Positions 10,623 to 22,780 are shown, numbered from the stretch's first letter. The stretch: 64,000 nucleotides of DNA from Paragyromitra xinjiangensis (GCA_038503065.1 JBCAMK010000005.1:2232001-2296000); one strand, 5' to 3'. Numbers and translations: made by a program. The notes: generated by a model from the sequence alone, not told the origin.

Positions 10623-13276
10623 ATTTGTTTAATTAGTGTGGGGATAATGGCATGTGCTAAAACATAGTGACTATTTAGGTGAGACATGCACGGCTGTTGA
10701 TGCAGCGAGTGTGGTCAGAGGATAGGCCATGGTGGGAGATGGCAGATGGTGAATTCATCGGTTAGAAGAAACGAAAAGAAAACGAGTGACGGATTCAACG
10801 AGGCATACGAACCGGAACGAAAAAAAGGAATGATTTACAGATCATGGGCCTCTACATAGCTTTTTATTTTCGTCCGAAAAAAGTTTGGAACCACTTGCAT
10901 GACTTTTGTTCTTAGCGCGGTAGCATGCAAGGGTTTGGGTTTTCATTACCTTTCATATATTTGCGGTGGATTGGTTTTATATTTGGTTTTTGTATTTTTT
11001 TTCTTTGGTTTTTGTGTTGACTCTGTGTTGTGTTGTGCTGACTTTTCAAATTGTATTGGTTGGGTTTTTATTTGGTAAGGATTTCGTTTCTTATGTATGT
11101 GTTTTCTGGGTTGCTGTTAAGGTGCAGCACTCGGTCGGTGTTGCGTTGCTTGCTTGGTATCTACTGTTCCGTCGATCATGCTTATGTGGATGATATGGAT
11201 ACCATATTTCCAATCCTTAATGTCTTTTATCTCTTAGGGTGGTGTTAGCGTGGAGTTTTTAATGCATTTTAGTGTGTGGGAAGGTGGGGGAGGGGCGCCG
11301 GGGTGATGAAGGGTACCTACGAACATAACTTCAAACATGGCCATAGGGGGTTTTCTTGTTACTTTGCGGTCATTTTTTTACTAGTTAGCGGTAGCCCTGG
11401 CCCGGCTTCTATACATTCTCTGAAAATATAGGTTTCCGTTGCTTATTTGAGTTCGATCGAGAGGCTTTTTGGTTGGTTATAGGTACTAAAGATTGTTTTA
11501 CTGGGTTGTCCTCGTTTTAGGTTGCTTTAGGTGTGGTGCATTGGGCTAAGGCGTAACGGACGCGAGGAGATTAATCTGTTTTGTTGGCGTAATGGTTGGG
11601 GTCTCCTTGGAGGAGGGAATGTGATCGTGGGATTTTTGGGGTTTCGATTGGCGATTGGGTGATGGTTTTATTATAGCTACATATACATTTTTTTTTGGGA
11701 TTGTGCCTGGATAGAATGTAAACGATGTTTATCAATAGAATCATCGGTAGTCACTCGGTGTATCATGCTGAGATCGCTTGGGTTATGGGATATGGACTGG
11801 TTCGTGTAAGTTAGTATTGACTGGTTTACTTCAGACTTTTGGAGGAGAGATTGCTGGCGAGACAACTACGAGGTAAGTACTGTGGAAACTCGAGTACATG
11901 TACTCTAGCTGTAGGTTTAGGCATAAAGGCACGAACTGGTTAGTGCTAGCTCCTCGAGTCTTAAAGGGACACGAACTCGTTCGCTATTAGATCTGAGGTA
12001 GCTACCTGCCGTTTTCTATCATCGGTGTTTGTGGGGTGGCCCCGAGAGGCTACGTACACTCATGGTGGATTTGCCTTTGTTGCTAGTTTCGCGAACCTTG
12101 AGGCCGAGCTTAGCTTCGTGTGAGACCTCAGGGCTGACTTGCTGTGACACTGGGTGGTGTTTCATGGATTTTTATTGATGAAGGGTGGATTGCAGGACAC
12201 TGAGAACGGTTTCCTCGCGGCTGAAAGTGAGGGAAAAAATAAAACTGGAAGGTATGTTTTTTGAAGGGCTGGATAAGGGTGCGGCTGGGCATACATGTAA
12301 GTTCATCACTGAATACAGCATGTATTATCCGAAATACCTCAAGGCTTATCTCAAGGCTTCATGAAATAATCTTCAGATATATCACCTTGCGTAGATCCAG
12401 TCGATTTAGTTCTAAGGACTGAGCCCCGTGATAAGCCTGCAGTCTTTTGAGGGCTCTGCGCGAGAGGCCAAATATTGAGGTTCAGAGCCTTCCTCGGTAT
12501 TGGGCTGCGCTTTGCTATTGGAGGAATATGGTACGCGAATCGAACGAGTTGTTTTTTTTTCTTGTCTACATATGTTCCAGGAAACCATGTTTCTTGGCAA
12601 AAACGCTCTATGCGCGGAACTGCCGAGTGATGAATGTAGTATGGATGGGGAGCTTTTTTTAATTAGAAGTGCTTTCGTGGGGTTATTGGGTTTTGATGTT
12701 TTGGTTCTAAGTTATGTGATGGCGTCCTGCAAAAATGTTGTCGGCTACATGTATTTGGACCCCTAACCCACACATGTCCCCAGCCTATAAAAATGTTCAG
12801 GCCTGATTGCATTCGAGGTACATGCTAGTATAGGTATCCCTTGATTCATGCACTATATAAAAGCCTACCATGTTCGTTCCGATGCGTGGTAATATTGGTA
12901 CTGGGCTAAGTGTAAAGTGGAAGAAAGGAAGTCTTGAGGTGAGAAATAATAAATATTTTGAAGGTTACACAGGCTATCACCCCCTCCTCAAATCCATTAT
13001 AGATGATAAATGGCGGAGAAGAACTAAATCAATAGCACAAGTTGCACAACGAGGAAATGATGTTGTAGAATCGGATGTGGCTATATGGGTTTGTAGACGA
13101 TACCTAACTCAATTTTATTCTACTCATCCATTAATTTGTCTAACGAGAATCAATCTATGATACAGGATAATGTGATACTTGCTCGACATAACGGTAACAA
13201 GGTGCTAGGGCGAATGTATTAGATGCGCAGAGCCTCAGAAGATTACATCTGCCCTCCCTCGCCCAATCCACCACTA
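10623..13276. other. Intergenic region, no gene supported
   Basis: 2.65 kb between the transcription factor and the small minus-strand gene. The first kilobase is T/G-rich on the plus strand (GTGTTGTGTTGTGCTG near 11026), which creates hydrophobic pseudo-frames at 10966-11248. An open frame at 12870-13160 (96 codons) has an ATG but no recognisable family, introns or paralog. Probable long 3' UTR, decayed sequence and promoter. Confidence 0.5.
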
Positions 13277-13645
13277 TCAGCCTGCCCTGACAACCACCTT
13301 CACCAACCCCTCCGTCTTCCCAAAGTGGACCATCAATGCTTCCCAGTCCCAATCCTTATCGGTGTCGTCGAGGTTGATTCCGAGAATCATATCACCGAAT
13401 GTCAGTTCTATACAAGAGAGATGTAAACTCGCATCAATTTTGTGCTTCGAACGGAATTGTTGGAGAAATCCGGTAAGTGTAAGATCGTTGGTGACATGAA
13501 TGAACTTTGAATCTCTGTTGCTGCTGGTGGCAGAGACGAGGAAGCTGTGAAAAGTAAGGGCAGGGCGAATCCCAACGCTGAGCTTGGAAGCTGCAGTAGG
13601 CTTCCTGATTTTTGTAGGGGTAGGAGTTGCGATGTGGCTAGCCAT
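13277..13645 (-). CDS. Small conserved-looking protein of unknown function (122 aa)
   Basis: Single-exon frame with an ATG at 13645-13643 and TGA at 13279-13277. I do not recognise a family. The N-terminal ~25 residues are basic and Thr/Pro-rich (TPTPTKIRKPTAASK). The rest alternates predicted strands and a helix: ALTFHSFLVSA, FIHVTNDLTLTGFLQQF, LSCIELTFGDMILGINLDD, WEALMVHFGKTEGLVKVVV. This pattern of strands around one helix with an Asp-rich turn is compatible with a beta-grasp or PB1-like fold, but that is only an impression. It is divergently oriented to MSH3, 366 bp away. It could still be a chance frame, though the amino-acid mix looks protein-like. Confidence 0.5.
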   Translation of the reverse strand: MASHIATPTPTKIRKPTAASKLSVGIRPALTFHSFLVSATSSNRDSKFIHVTNDLTLTGFLQQFRSKHKIDASLHLSCIELTFGDMILGINLDDTDKDWDWEALMVHFGKTEGLVKVVVRAG

Positions 13646-14011
13646 TTGTTATCCTTCGTGATGGAGTAGAGCGGGTGTTTGTAGCGATGGTGTGGGGAGA
13701 TATATAGGTGGTGAGATGAATTTAGCTTGCCAATGATGATGTTGGCGAAAATGGGTTGGAGACTATTTGTGTTTCTGGAGATGTTTGCGATACAGGGAAG
13801 TGATCTTCCGCTGTTGGAGAGCGAACGTCGAGTGATAGAATGTGATTTATGCCAAGCCACTTTGGCTACTGCATTTACACTAGCGCCACTTCACGCGTCT
13901 CCCTTCACGCGTCAACCGAACTTCACGTCTCTGACGTTCCCCTGTCTTTGCCCAGAGCTTCAGCTTCCCTAATTGACCATAGAACAATCTCCTACAGGAC
14001 TCAATCATATC
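13646..14011. promoter_or_regulatory. Short divergent promoter region of MSH3 and the small unknown gene
   Basis: 366 bp between opposing ATGs. It contains several ACGCGTC-type strings (13890-13910: TTCACGCGTC and CTTCACGCGTC). These resemble MluI cell-cycle box (ACGCGT) elements bound by MBF in yeasts, which would fit S-phase expression of a mismatch-repair gene. The ACGCGT cores are visible; their use here is inference. Confidence 0.45.
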
Positions 14012-17000
14012 ATGGGGACCACAAAAACGCCCAGCAAAAATGCTTCCTCCCCACCATCAGGGAAACAGCGAACTATTTCGAGCTTCTTCGGCCCGCCAAA
14101 ATCTCCAGCTGTGCGGCGAGCTGCAGTTCCCCAACCAGTACCAACGATCAAAAAGACAAAGCCTACCGAGGAACGAGAATCTGTAAAAGAGAATAAAGGT
14201 TCTAGCTTCCATGAAGATCTGGAAGACGACGACGAGGAGGAGGAACCCATACCTCGCCCAACACGGAAACTAGGGGCTCCACGAAATGTGCCGCAGAAAC
14301 GAGTTCTTGAAGATGTGGACGAAGACGGGAACGACGACGATCTCTACAGCCGACCTACACCAATAGATAAGTCTGGCACGCCAGCAAAGAGGCTTAGACA
14401 AAGCCCGAGCGGTGGGCCAGAGCTAGAGAGGCAAGAAGATGGGAGAGATGAAACATTGCTCCTACCTTCAGCCGCTGCGAGGAAAGGGAAGAAGCAAGTT
14501 TCTTCCGAAAGGACCGATAAATATCGTTTCGGTTCGTCTGCAAATGCCATAGAAGTGGACCCAGAACCCACCGATATCACCGCCAAAATTAGAAAGGAGA
14601 AAACACGCGAGAAGTTCATTAAGAAGCTTGGCCACCCTGATTCCATCTCTGAGATCCGCCGCAGGAATAATATCATTGATGATGACGAAATGGCAGCTAC
14701 TGAGGATGCTGAAGGTGCTGAAGAGCCCGAAGAAGAAGAGCCTAGCGCCATCGCAAAGAGATTTGGCCGTGGTAAGGCCGCCGCCACTTCTAAGGGTGGC
14801 AAGAAGGGAAAGTCGAAATTGACACCCCTGGAGCAACAAGTGGTCGATATCAAACGGAAGCATCCGGACACCGTTCTTGTTGTTGAGGTTGGTTATAAGT
14901 TCCGCTTCTTTGGTGAGGATGCAAAGATTGCGTCACAGAACCTCTCTATCATGTGTATCCCTGGAAAAATGCGTTTCGATGAGCACCCGTCGGAGGCCCA
15001 TCTCGAGAAATTCGCGTCTGCGTCTATTCCTGTCCCTCGTCTACACGTGCATGTTAAGCGTCTCATTGCGGCGGGATATAAAGTTGGCATCGTCCGCCAG
15101 CGTGAGACGGCCGCTTTGAAGGCCGCGGGTGACAATAGAAACGCCCCATTTGTGAGGGAGTTGACGAATTTGTATACTAAGGGGACGTATATTGATGACA
15201 TAGATGGGATGGATGATGTTGCAGCAGGGGCAGGCAGTGGTGGTGCAAGTAATACGGGATATTTATTGTGCATCACCGAGAAGCCCGGTGGAGGCACGGG
15301 AACGGATGAAAAAGCCCACGTCGGTATCCTCGCCGTGCAACCTGCAACAGGAGATGTCATCTATGACGAATTCGACGATGGTTTCATGCGCAGCGAGATC
15401 GAAACTCGCCTCCTCCATATCGCACCTTGCGAGTTCCTCATCGTCGGCGAGCTCACCAAAGCTACTGAAAAGCTCGTTTCTCATCTCGCAGGGTCCACCA
15501 CCACCGTCTTCGGTGACTCCATCCGTGTTGAGCGTGTCGAACGGAAAAAAGGCGGGGAAGCAACCACGGTGGCTGTTAAACATGTTGCCACATTCTATGC
15601 TGACAAACTCAAGTCATCATCTTCCCCAAATGCCGGAGAGGCAAATAAGCTCCTTGATGCTGTCTTGAACTTCTCTGATCTTGTGCAAATATGTCTCTCT
15701 GCTATGATAACACATCTGACGAACTATGGGCTTGAACATGTATTTGATTTGACTAAATACTTCACTCCATTTTCGGCCCGAAGCCATATGCTTCTAAACG
15801 GGAATACGCTGTCTAGTCTCGAGATTTATAGAAATCAAACGGACTACACTACGAAGGGAAGTTTGTTCTGGACACTAGATCGGACGAAGACAAAAATGGG
15901 ACGAAGGCTGCTACGTAATTGGGTAGGACGGCCATTGTTACATAAAGGAAAGCTAGAGGAGCGTATCCAAGCAGTTGAAGAAATCAAGAGCGGGAAAAAT
16001 GGGAAGCTGGATAGAATTAGAGAATTACTAGGGCGGGTCGGATATGATCTTGAGAAGGGATTGATTCGGATTTATTATGGCAAGGTAGCAACGATTGGTG
16101 TTTGGTTCGCTATATGGATGGCTTGCTGATGGGTTGGTACAGTGTACACGCCCGGAACTGCTACAGATCTTGCAGTCGCTGCATCGGATCTCTAGCACGT
16201 TTCCAGGGGTCGAAGACCCGAAAGAGATGGGCTTCAATTCGAGTCTTATCAATGAAGCTGTGGCTGCGCTGCCTGAGATTAAAGAGGATGTAGAGGCGTA
16301 TCTACAAGTGTTCAATCACTCTGCAGCCGGGAAAGACAATAAGTATGACTTCTTCAAGGAAGAGGAAGGGGATGATTATGAGGCCATCACAGAACATAAG
16401 ATGGGAATTGCAGTGGTCGAGTCGGAGCTTATGGAGCATTTGAAGGAAATTACGACGGTGCTGAAGAGGAAGCAGAAGTGTAACTATGTTAGTGTCTCGG
16501 GGATTGAGTACCTTATTGAGGTTCCAAATGACAAGAACTCTTTGAAGTTGGTCCCTGCGAGTTGGGCTAAGATCAGTGGGTAAGAAGTGCACGTTCTGCC
16601 ATATTTCGTCCGGCCAACTAACTGCCAATCATTTAGAACCAAGAAAGTCTCTCGCTTCCACACCCCAACTGTAATCCGAATGCTCCGTGAGCGCGACCAG
16701 CACAAAGAGTCCCTTGCTGCCGAATGCGACATTGCGTTCCAAAAGTTCCTTGCAGATATCAGCACCAAGTACCAAGAGCTCCGTGATTGCGTCCAGTCGC
16801 TTTCAACCCTTGACTGTCTCTTCTCTCTCGCGGTCGTTGCCAACCAGCCGAATTATTGTAAACCCGAATTTATATCCGAGACCTGCATCGAGGTAGTCGA
16901 GGGACGACACCCAATGGTCGAGCAGCTGCTCATTGATGCATACGTCCCTAACGATATCTCGCTCCAATCCTCGAGCAAGCGTGCCATGGTTGTCACCGGC

Positions 17001-17757
17001 CCGAATATGGGCGGTAAGTCCTCCTATGTCCGACAAGTCGCTCTCATCTCGATCATGGCACAAATCGGTTCCTATGTTCCTGCAGAATCTGCACGGCTTG
17101 GACTTCTTGATGCGGTGTTTACGAGGATGGGTGCATTCGATAATATGATGGCCGGCGAGTCAACTTTCATGGTTGAGCTTTCTGAGACCTCCGACATTCT
17201 CAAGATGGCAACGGATCGAAGTCTTGTTATACTTGATGAATTGGGTAGAGGAACTAGCACGCACGATGGTGTTGCGATTGCGCATGCGGTGCTGGATTAT
17301 GTAGTGAGGGAGATTAAGTGCATGTGTTTATTCGTCACGCACTACCCGTTGTTAGCAGCGTTTGGGGAACGATACAGTGGAGAAGTGGTCAATGCACATA
17401 TGAGGTTCACTGAAGTAGAACCGGAAGAAGGGAGAGAGGAGGGGGGAGAGGACATTACGTTTTTGTATACGATTGGTGAGGGGGTTGCGCATCGGAGTTA
17501 TGGACTTAATGTGGCAAGACTGGCAGGGATTCCAAGGGCGTGTTTGCAGACGGCGGCTGTGAAGAGCACGCAGTTGGAGACTGAATTGAAGGAGAGGGAG
17601 TCGATTAGATGGTATGAGTCTTTGGTTTTTTGCGTGCGACAATAGCAAAGGAGGATCTTACTGACTGGTATATAGGGCGAATATGTTGAACGCAGCGGTA
17701 GCAGAGAGTGATGCATTTGATCCGGTGAAGTTGTTGAAGAGTATTGAGTATATTTAG
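14012..17757 (+). CDS. MSH3: DNA mismatch repair protein MSH3 (MutS homolog 3)
   Basis: Exons 14012-16084, 16143-16579, 16637-17611 and 17676-17757 give 1188 aa, a usual MSH3 length. MSH3 pairs with MSH2 (MutS-beta) to recognise insertion/deletion loops in the nucleus. In order: a PCNA-binding PIP box QRTISSFF (19-26), an acidic disordered linker, the mismatch-binding MutS I domain beginning [19 protein letters not shown] with the MSH3-specific [14 protein letters not shown], the connector, core and clamp domains, then the ATPase. The Walker A motif is GPNMGGKSS (~957-965), followed by [12 protein letters not shown] and the Walker [17 protein letters not shown]. The C-terminal helix ends in LLKSIEYI. 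The open frame can be read from a TTG at 13973, but the first ATG is 14012, seven codons before the PIP-box approach. All catalytic motifs are intact. Confidence 0.95.
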
Positions 17758-18352
17758 GGTGGATGGGCTGAGAAGCGCGGAGTGTAAGATTTGTAGGTGG
17801 TGGGGTGTTGTTTATTTATTATTTTGGGCGGCATTGTATTTTTGTCTGAAGACTAAAGTTTAGTAGATTATAGAGATAATATCTGAATTAAATTTGGGGA
17901 TAGGAAACATGAAAAAACATTGTAATGTGCACGTGTGGTCTGCGTTGATGAATTATCAATCAATTGATCAAGCACACGTTGTCTATTATTGACGAACCAT
18001 GGATTATCACTCGTTGTTTTTTGGAAATATTAGGCTTCTTAATACAGCTCGGTATAGCTGTGTAGAGCTTTTGAGAGACTGGTGGAGGCTTAGTAGAGCT
18101 CTTTCTACTGGCTGAATCATGGTAAATATGGAGACTTTCACCTTTGGTTGTTGAAGAAGAGAGTAAGAGATTGATACTTATCTACACGAACTCTTTTCAG
18201 CGTCTTAAGCTTAAATCATGGCTGTTCAAAGGATATTGTTAGCCAAAAATGTTATTGATTGGGTACTGGCTATCTATAATTTAAACAAAGTGTTGCAATA
18301 ACTACATACGCGCGCTCGCTATGTCCGTTTTCCCACTCGCCTAATGATCCGT
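17758..18352. other. Intergenic region between convergent genes, nothing seen
   Basis: AT-rich 3' flank shared by MSH3 (+) and the CxxC protein gene (-). No open frame or repeat of note. Confidence 0.6.
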
Positions 18353-18820
18353 CTAAAAGTTTTTCGAGATGTCTTCCTTGCGCCTGCCTGTCAACCGTCC
18401 TGATAGCGAGCGTAATAAGCTTGCGCCACCCCTGCCCGAACCGTCTGCGCTATCCCTTTTCCTCCTCAACGTTCTCAGCTTTGTCATAAGTGCCCTCCCA
18501 ATCCTTCTTAGCCCGCGACCCTTTCCATCAGACTGACTACCTAAGGAGCATGTACATTCCTCTTCCTCCAGGCCGCACACTGGGCAAGGGTTATTAGCGG
18601 GTTCGGCCTTGAAATTTTCATAGCAGAAAGCACAGTCCTTATTGAGCTCGGCATACACTTCCCACCTGTTCACTTCACGCACGTCCATCTGAACGGGGTC
18701 ACAAGTACAGGCTGCACAGAGATCACAGCTAGGGTCAAATTGGATGGAGAGGATGAGCATATCGTCTTCGATTGTCTCTTTACCAAGGGTTATGCAAGAA
18801 CAGCTTGAAGGTTGGGCCAT
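18353..18820 (-). CDS. CxxC-rich putative zinc-binding protein, unknown family
   Basis: Single exon, ATG at 18820-18818, 155 aa. The first ~95 residues are Cys-rich with paired cysteines: CSC near the start, CDLCAACTC, CAFC, then CPVCGLEEEECTC. The pairs CDLC/CAAC/CAFC/CPVC are what zinc-ribbon or treble-clef folds use, so a zinc-binding domain is likely. Residues ~100-155 are strongly basic and Arg/Lys/Ser-rich (RRIGRALMTKLRTLRRKR, SLSGRLTGRRKED), suited to nucleic acid or membrane contact. I recognise no named family. It opens the accessory stretch that runs to ~35 kb and has a normal ATG and stop, with 415 bp to the next gene. Confidence 0.55.
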   Translation of the reverse strand: MAQPSSCSCITLGKETIEDDMLILSIQFDPSCDLCAACTCDPVQMDVREVNRWEVYAELNKDCAFCYENFKAEPANNPCPVCGLEEEECTCSLGSQSDGKGRGLRRIGRALMTKLRTLRRKRDSADGSGRGGASLLRSLSGRLTGRRKEDISKNF

Positions 18821-19235
18821 TTTGAATTGTGGGGTTGGGGATGTTCAGTAAGGATGGGTGGTGGATGGGAAGTTTGTTATTGTAGGGTGGTAGACGGTAT
18901 TAATACTGTAAGAATTTTCTTGTTCAGTCTCCATCTTGAATCTGTTGGGTTTGTTTGATATGTCCGACACTCATGTTATGGCTGCATTCGGTTGTCGAGA
19001 TACGTTCGGGAATGAATAGGTTTAGTCTAACTTGAAAGATGTCTATATCTACCCATGGCGCACTTGTACATGAATAGAACTAATTCCTAGTAAGCACAAG
19101 CTGCATAAAATAAGATATCGCATTATGAGGTTCCGTACAAAATGGATCCTCTTTCCTAGAAAACGCTGAAAGAAAAATAGAAAGATGGGTTTATTGAGAC
19201 CCAAACAGGAAATCAATCACAACCATAACGAACCC
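18821..19235. other. Intergenic region, nothing seen
   Basis: Promoter-side flank of the CxxC gene and 3' flank of the coiled-coil gene at 19236; no structure noted. Confidence 0.5.
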
Positions 19236-19844
19236 CTAGGAGTTTGACAGCCACCCCACAACTACCTCCCGGTTCTTTTGCTGCGCCAGGAGCGCGGTCC
19301 AGTTCGCGAGTGATTCGGCCTCCTTCCTCTTGAAAAACTGCAAGACAAGCCCCCCGACATCCTCGTAAAGATGGTTTTCTAAAATCTTTTCGATGGTAGC
19401 CATGACACGTTCCTGACATATAGCTCGACTCTTCAGTGCTGCTTCTTTGAGAGCTATAACTCGGTATAGCGCGTCCCTATCGGTCAGGTCGCTGTATACT
19501 TCAGGGTGGAAATATTCTCTTAGGGTCTCCTCTGTGATATAGACGTGCAGAGATCTTATAACATCCAGAGTTGTCTTCGTCGCCTGAGCGGCACGAATTT
19601 CGTCTCTAGTCAAAAATTCCTTAACTATCATTTGGGGGATGTTTAATACTGATCGGACCCCGCGGACAGAACCACCGTAGTCTTGTCTCACGGGTCTGAG
19701 AGTAAAAGCCTCATATTTGCAGAGTTCAAGAAGCTCGTGAAGTGTGTTTCGATAGGATTCGAGGGTGCTGCTCATGTCTAGGAGTTCATTAGACTTTTGA
19801 TGTACGAGCTGTACATGTCTTAATCCATTTTCCATGTAAGCCAT
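19236..19844 (-). CDS. Coiled-coil protein, local family copy 1
   Basis: Single exon from ATG 19844-19842, 202 aa. Almost wholly helical. It shares an architecture with the genes at 33062-33685 and 34220-34870: a start of the ME-N type, a helical N-terminal segment, then Arg-rich helix, T-x-x-S/T-L-x-x-I/L-R (here TKTTLDVIR), an Ile-Thr-x-x-x-Leu-x-E step (YITEETLREYF), a long charged helix, and a closing N-R-E-V-V-V-G-W-L (copy 2: NRETVIGWL; copy 3: NRKMVIRWQ). I do not know this family. The three copies lie within 16 kb and are too diverged to be recent duplicates. No signal peptide or membrane segment is visible, so it is probably cytosolic or nuclear. Confidence 0.65.
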   Translation of the reverse strand: MAYMENGLRHVQLVHQKSNELLDMSSTLESYRNTLHELLELCKYEAFTLRPVRQDYGGSVRGVRSVLNIPQMIVKEFLTRDEIRAAQATKTTLDVIRSLHVYITEETLREYFHPEVYSDLTDRDALYRVIALKEAALKSRAICQERVMATIEKILENHLYEDVGGLVLQFFKRKEAESLANWTALLAQQKNREVVVGWLSNS

Positions 19845-20426
19845 GTGGGCAACAGATAGGTCCAGATATGAAAAGTAGTGGTGTGGGATTTTTCTTTGGT
19901 TTTGAAAAGTGGTTTGTAATGGTGGTTGGGATGTGGGGATAGTACTGGGAGGTGGGTGACTAGGGTATTTATCTTGTGCGTGGGGTGCAGTAGTCGGAAT
20001 TATTTAGTATTAGAAAATATTTATCCTATATCATGCCTTAACATACTATTGTAGATAGATAAGTTAAGTAGAGTATCAGAGAATTTTATATGTTCATGGT
20101 CATGTGGGAGCACAAATGTGTCAGAATCAATTTTCCTAGTCCCAAAATACTATACTTTCAATGTTTAGCCTTTAGTACTTGGTATAGGGGATTCCTAGGA
20201 ACTGCTCTAATAGTGGTGGGTTTAGGGTCGTGTGAATTTTGGTGGAGTTGGTAATTTTGATATTTGTATTAATAGTTACAGGGCCCTGGGCCGAGTTTCT
20301 ATTATGCGAGACTGAAAAAAAATGAAGTTATTTTAATGCAACTAAATTTTCGAACGAATATATCTTCCCAACTTCTAACATTACACCCTTCCACCATAGA
20401 TCCCAATTTCTCGGTACATAGAATGA
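19845..20426. other. Intergenic region, nothing seen
   Basis: AT-rich spacer between two minus-strand genes; no gene, repeat or RNA recognised. Confidence 0.5.
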
Positions 20427-21589
20427 CTAAACGACCCCTTGAAGGTATTTATCGACGATTGCAAGATCGTAGCCGTCACGCTCGAAAACTACCCTTAATG
20501 CCTTTAATTTCGCCTTGAGTTCGTCGTGCGCCTTCCGCAACCTTTTTATTGTTGATTCATACTCCCGAGACTTGAGCCTGAACTGGACCTTTTGCTTTGA
20601 AAGCATCCCCGAAATATTGGCTTCCGTTTCTTGTCCAACCTTCTCATGAGCAATCCTCTCAGCAGCGATGAGTCTGATATTAACTTTCTGCATCAAGTCT
20701 TTAGCAAAGTCTCCGCCTTCGCTGATTAGTCCCTCCATATCCTTGGTCTGTAGGGCCGTGAAGCTCAACGCAGCGAAGTGAGAGACAACTTCTCTGAGCG
20801 GGTCTCGAGTGTCGTGGGTATGAGAATACGTATAGCGTGCAAGCTCGACAAAGTTCCCCGGTACAGATGAGCTCAGTTGCACAGAGCCGATATTTAAAAG
20901 TGTTCTAACGAGCCGCTGCAGGGCAAGGGTACAGAGAGCTTCAATCTTTAGCTTTAGTGCTAGGGCATATATTTTGGCGTGGGTGAGGAAAACCTCCTTG
21001 AAATCGTGTACGGTAGGGTCGAAGTGTTTCATTGTGAATTGCTCCGCCGCAGAAAACCTTCGTGGAGGATCTGGGCCTGGACGGAAAAATTCCGCTAACG
21101 GTTCTAACGAGGAAATCGACGACTTTAATGAAGCACTCCCCCTCTCCTTAGTTATTTTGTCTTGCGATTGCTCCGGCGAAGATAATATTGCAGTCAACTC
21201 TCGTATAGATTGTACTTCATCCTCCGCTCCGCGTTCTGATATAGGAGGCGTTGCCACGGGGGTAGCTAGCTGTTCGGGGTCGGGACAATAGTAGTCGCCT
21301 GTGTAGACATACTCGACGAACCGCCCTACTGTCTCCGTGTCCCAAGAGCCAATATTGATCTGTCGTTGGGCGTTATTGCCCTCATCATTCGGTATCGTAG
21401 TTGTAGTGAGATTCCTGAGATATTCTGATTGTGAAGCTAGGAGATCTTCGTGGACTAAGAAGCGTTTATCGCCAGACTCTGTGGTGATTTCTCGCACTTC
21501 AGAACTTAAGAGCCTACTCACGTGAATCAGTGGATTTGGCTAGTTTTAGTGAATTTTTGGGGAATAGACCTAAAGAAGTTTAATGCCAT
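20427..21589 (-). CDS. BTB/POZ-domain protein, paralog A
   Basis: Exon 1 is 21589-21570 (20 nt, ATG plus five codons and AG) and exon 2 is 21513-20427; 368 aa. The uninterrupted frame appears to start at a GTG (21521), but the two paralogs (23353-24511, 27525-28456) show the same layout: a 20-nt first exon ending after two bases of codon 7, then L-x-S-E-V. BTB landmarks are SSEVREITTESGDKRFLVH, DLLASQSEYLRNL and WDTETVGRFVEYVYTGDY. A Ser/Pro-rich insert follows, then a helical region with HAKIYALALKLKIEALC, LALQRLVRTL and ELARYTYSHT (typical after fungal BTB domains). The C-terminal ~70 residues form a Lys/Arg/Glu-rich coiled coil. BTB domains mediate dimerisation and often Cul3 adaptor function; which applies here is unknown. 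The donor GTCTAT of intron 1 is weak. Confidence 0.8.
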
Positions 21590-22365
21590 CCTTATGCTGC
21601 TTGTGAATGCTTAATGATTAAGTAGGTGTATTTGTGTTGCGAAGCTAGGAGCGAGAGATACATGTAGATGTGTTCAGTTTTGGGATACCACATGCATATT
21701 GGTAAGAAGGTTAGGCATACAACGACCTCTTTCGCCCGTCCACGGCTTTACATATAGTGTGCATGTCATGATCTCATTCGGCTAATGCTGAAGATCACAT
21801 CCACATGATTGGTAGTGATAAAAATTGGATCGATTTCCAAGGAATATCGATTTCTTTCCCGAAAGGCGCTGGAAATATGATATGAATGGAACTGAAACAG
21901 CACCTATCCATTTCACCACTTATTGCAGCAGCGTAGTGCAACTTCGCATGTGGGACGTCATTTCTGTAAGCCGTAGGTTTAGGAAATGATAGGCAGTTTT
22001 GCTTATCGGGAGTTTTTGAGGATAAAACTGTCGAAGATAATTAAAGTGGTAATTATAAGAGAGTAGATGCAGCTAAGACAAACTTATCTAGGAAAGTTAT
22101 TGACTTTGGGAACGTTGCATTCCTCTACTAAATAAGATGCCAACCTCTGGGTCCTAGTGGCTATAGCTATAGCCTGAGGGTGTGCTCAACACATTTTTTG
22201 CCTAATAGTGTTCCGATCGCGGGGAGTAAAGCTGCAACGAACCTGAATCCAATAAAATCTCTTAGCCTGTGGATGAAACAGGATAAGGGTTAGGCCCTAG
22301 GAGAAAGACTTAAGACTGGAGACACTCTAGGTATGACATCTCTTCCAACAACAATATAACATCAT
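21590..22365. other. Intergenic region, nothing recognised
   Basis: Upstream flank of BTB paralog A, up to the foldback element. No gene seen. Confidence 0.5.
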
Positions 22366-22724
22366 ATATGCTCTGACCGGTTTTTCATTATGGCCGGTTT
22401 ACAAACCGTTCGGCCTATTTACAAATGGGATCACTTTGAACATCGGCTGGCCCATCTACAAAGTGAAGTTAAGGGATGGCCGATATTCAAAGTCTCCACC
22501 AAGGCAAAAATTTTCTTCTCCCCCAACAACCACCTCCCAGGCCTCTCACAATTTATATAGTTGTACCTTGCTATATTGAACCTGCACAATACACCGAAAT
22601 TTGCTCAATATAGAAAATTATTCACCACAGCAAACTCAATACTGTGGAGTAGTACAAAGAAAAAAAGGATTCAGTATGTTAAGTTTCGGTATAGCAAGGT
22701 ACAACTATATCTATAGTGTTGAGG

Positions 22725-22780
22725 GTAGGTTGATACTTGTAGGTTGATACATGTAGGTTGATACTTGTAGGCTGATATTT
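22725..22780 (+). repeat. 14-bp tandem repeat, four units
   Basis: Four head-to-tail units of GTAGGTTGATACTT with few changes (third base pair of the last unit and the final two bases vary). It lies inside the foldback element, in its right half only. Confidence 0.85.

Noticed and set aside
10966..11248. Two overlapping hydrophobic frames
   Set aside because: Produced by T/G-rich low-complexity sequence (GTGTTGTGTTG), not protein-like.
12870..13160. 96-codon frame with ATG
   Set aside because: No family resemblance, paralog, intron or neighbour support; composition not distinctive.
13973..14011. Upstream TTG extension of MSH3
   Set aside because: No ATG; nuclear fungal genes start at ATG, and 14012 lies just before the PIP box.
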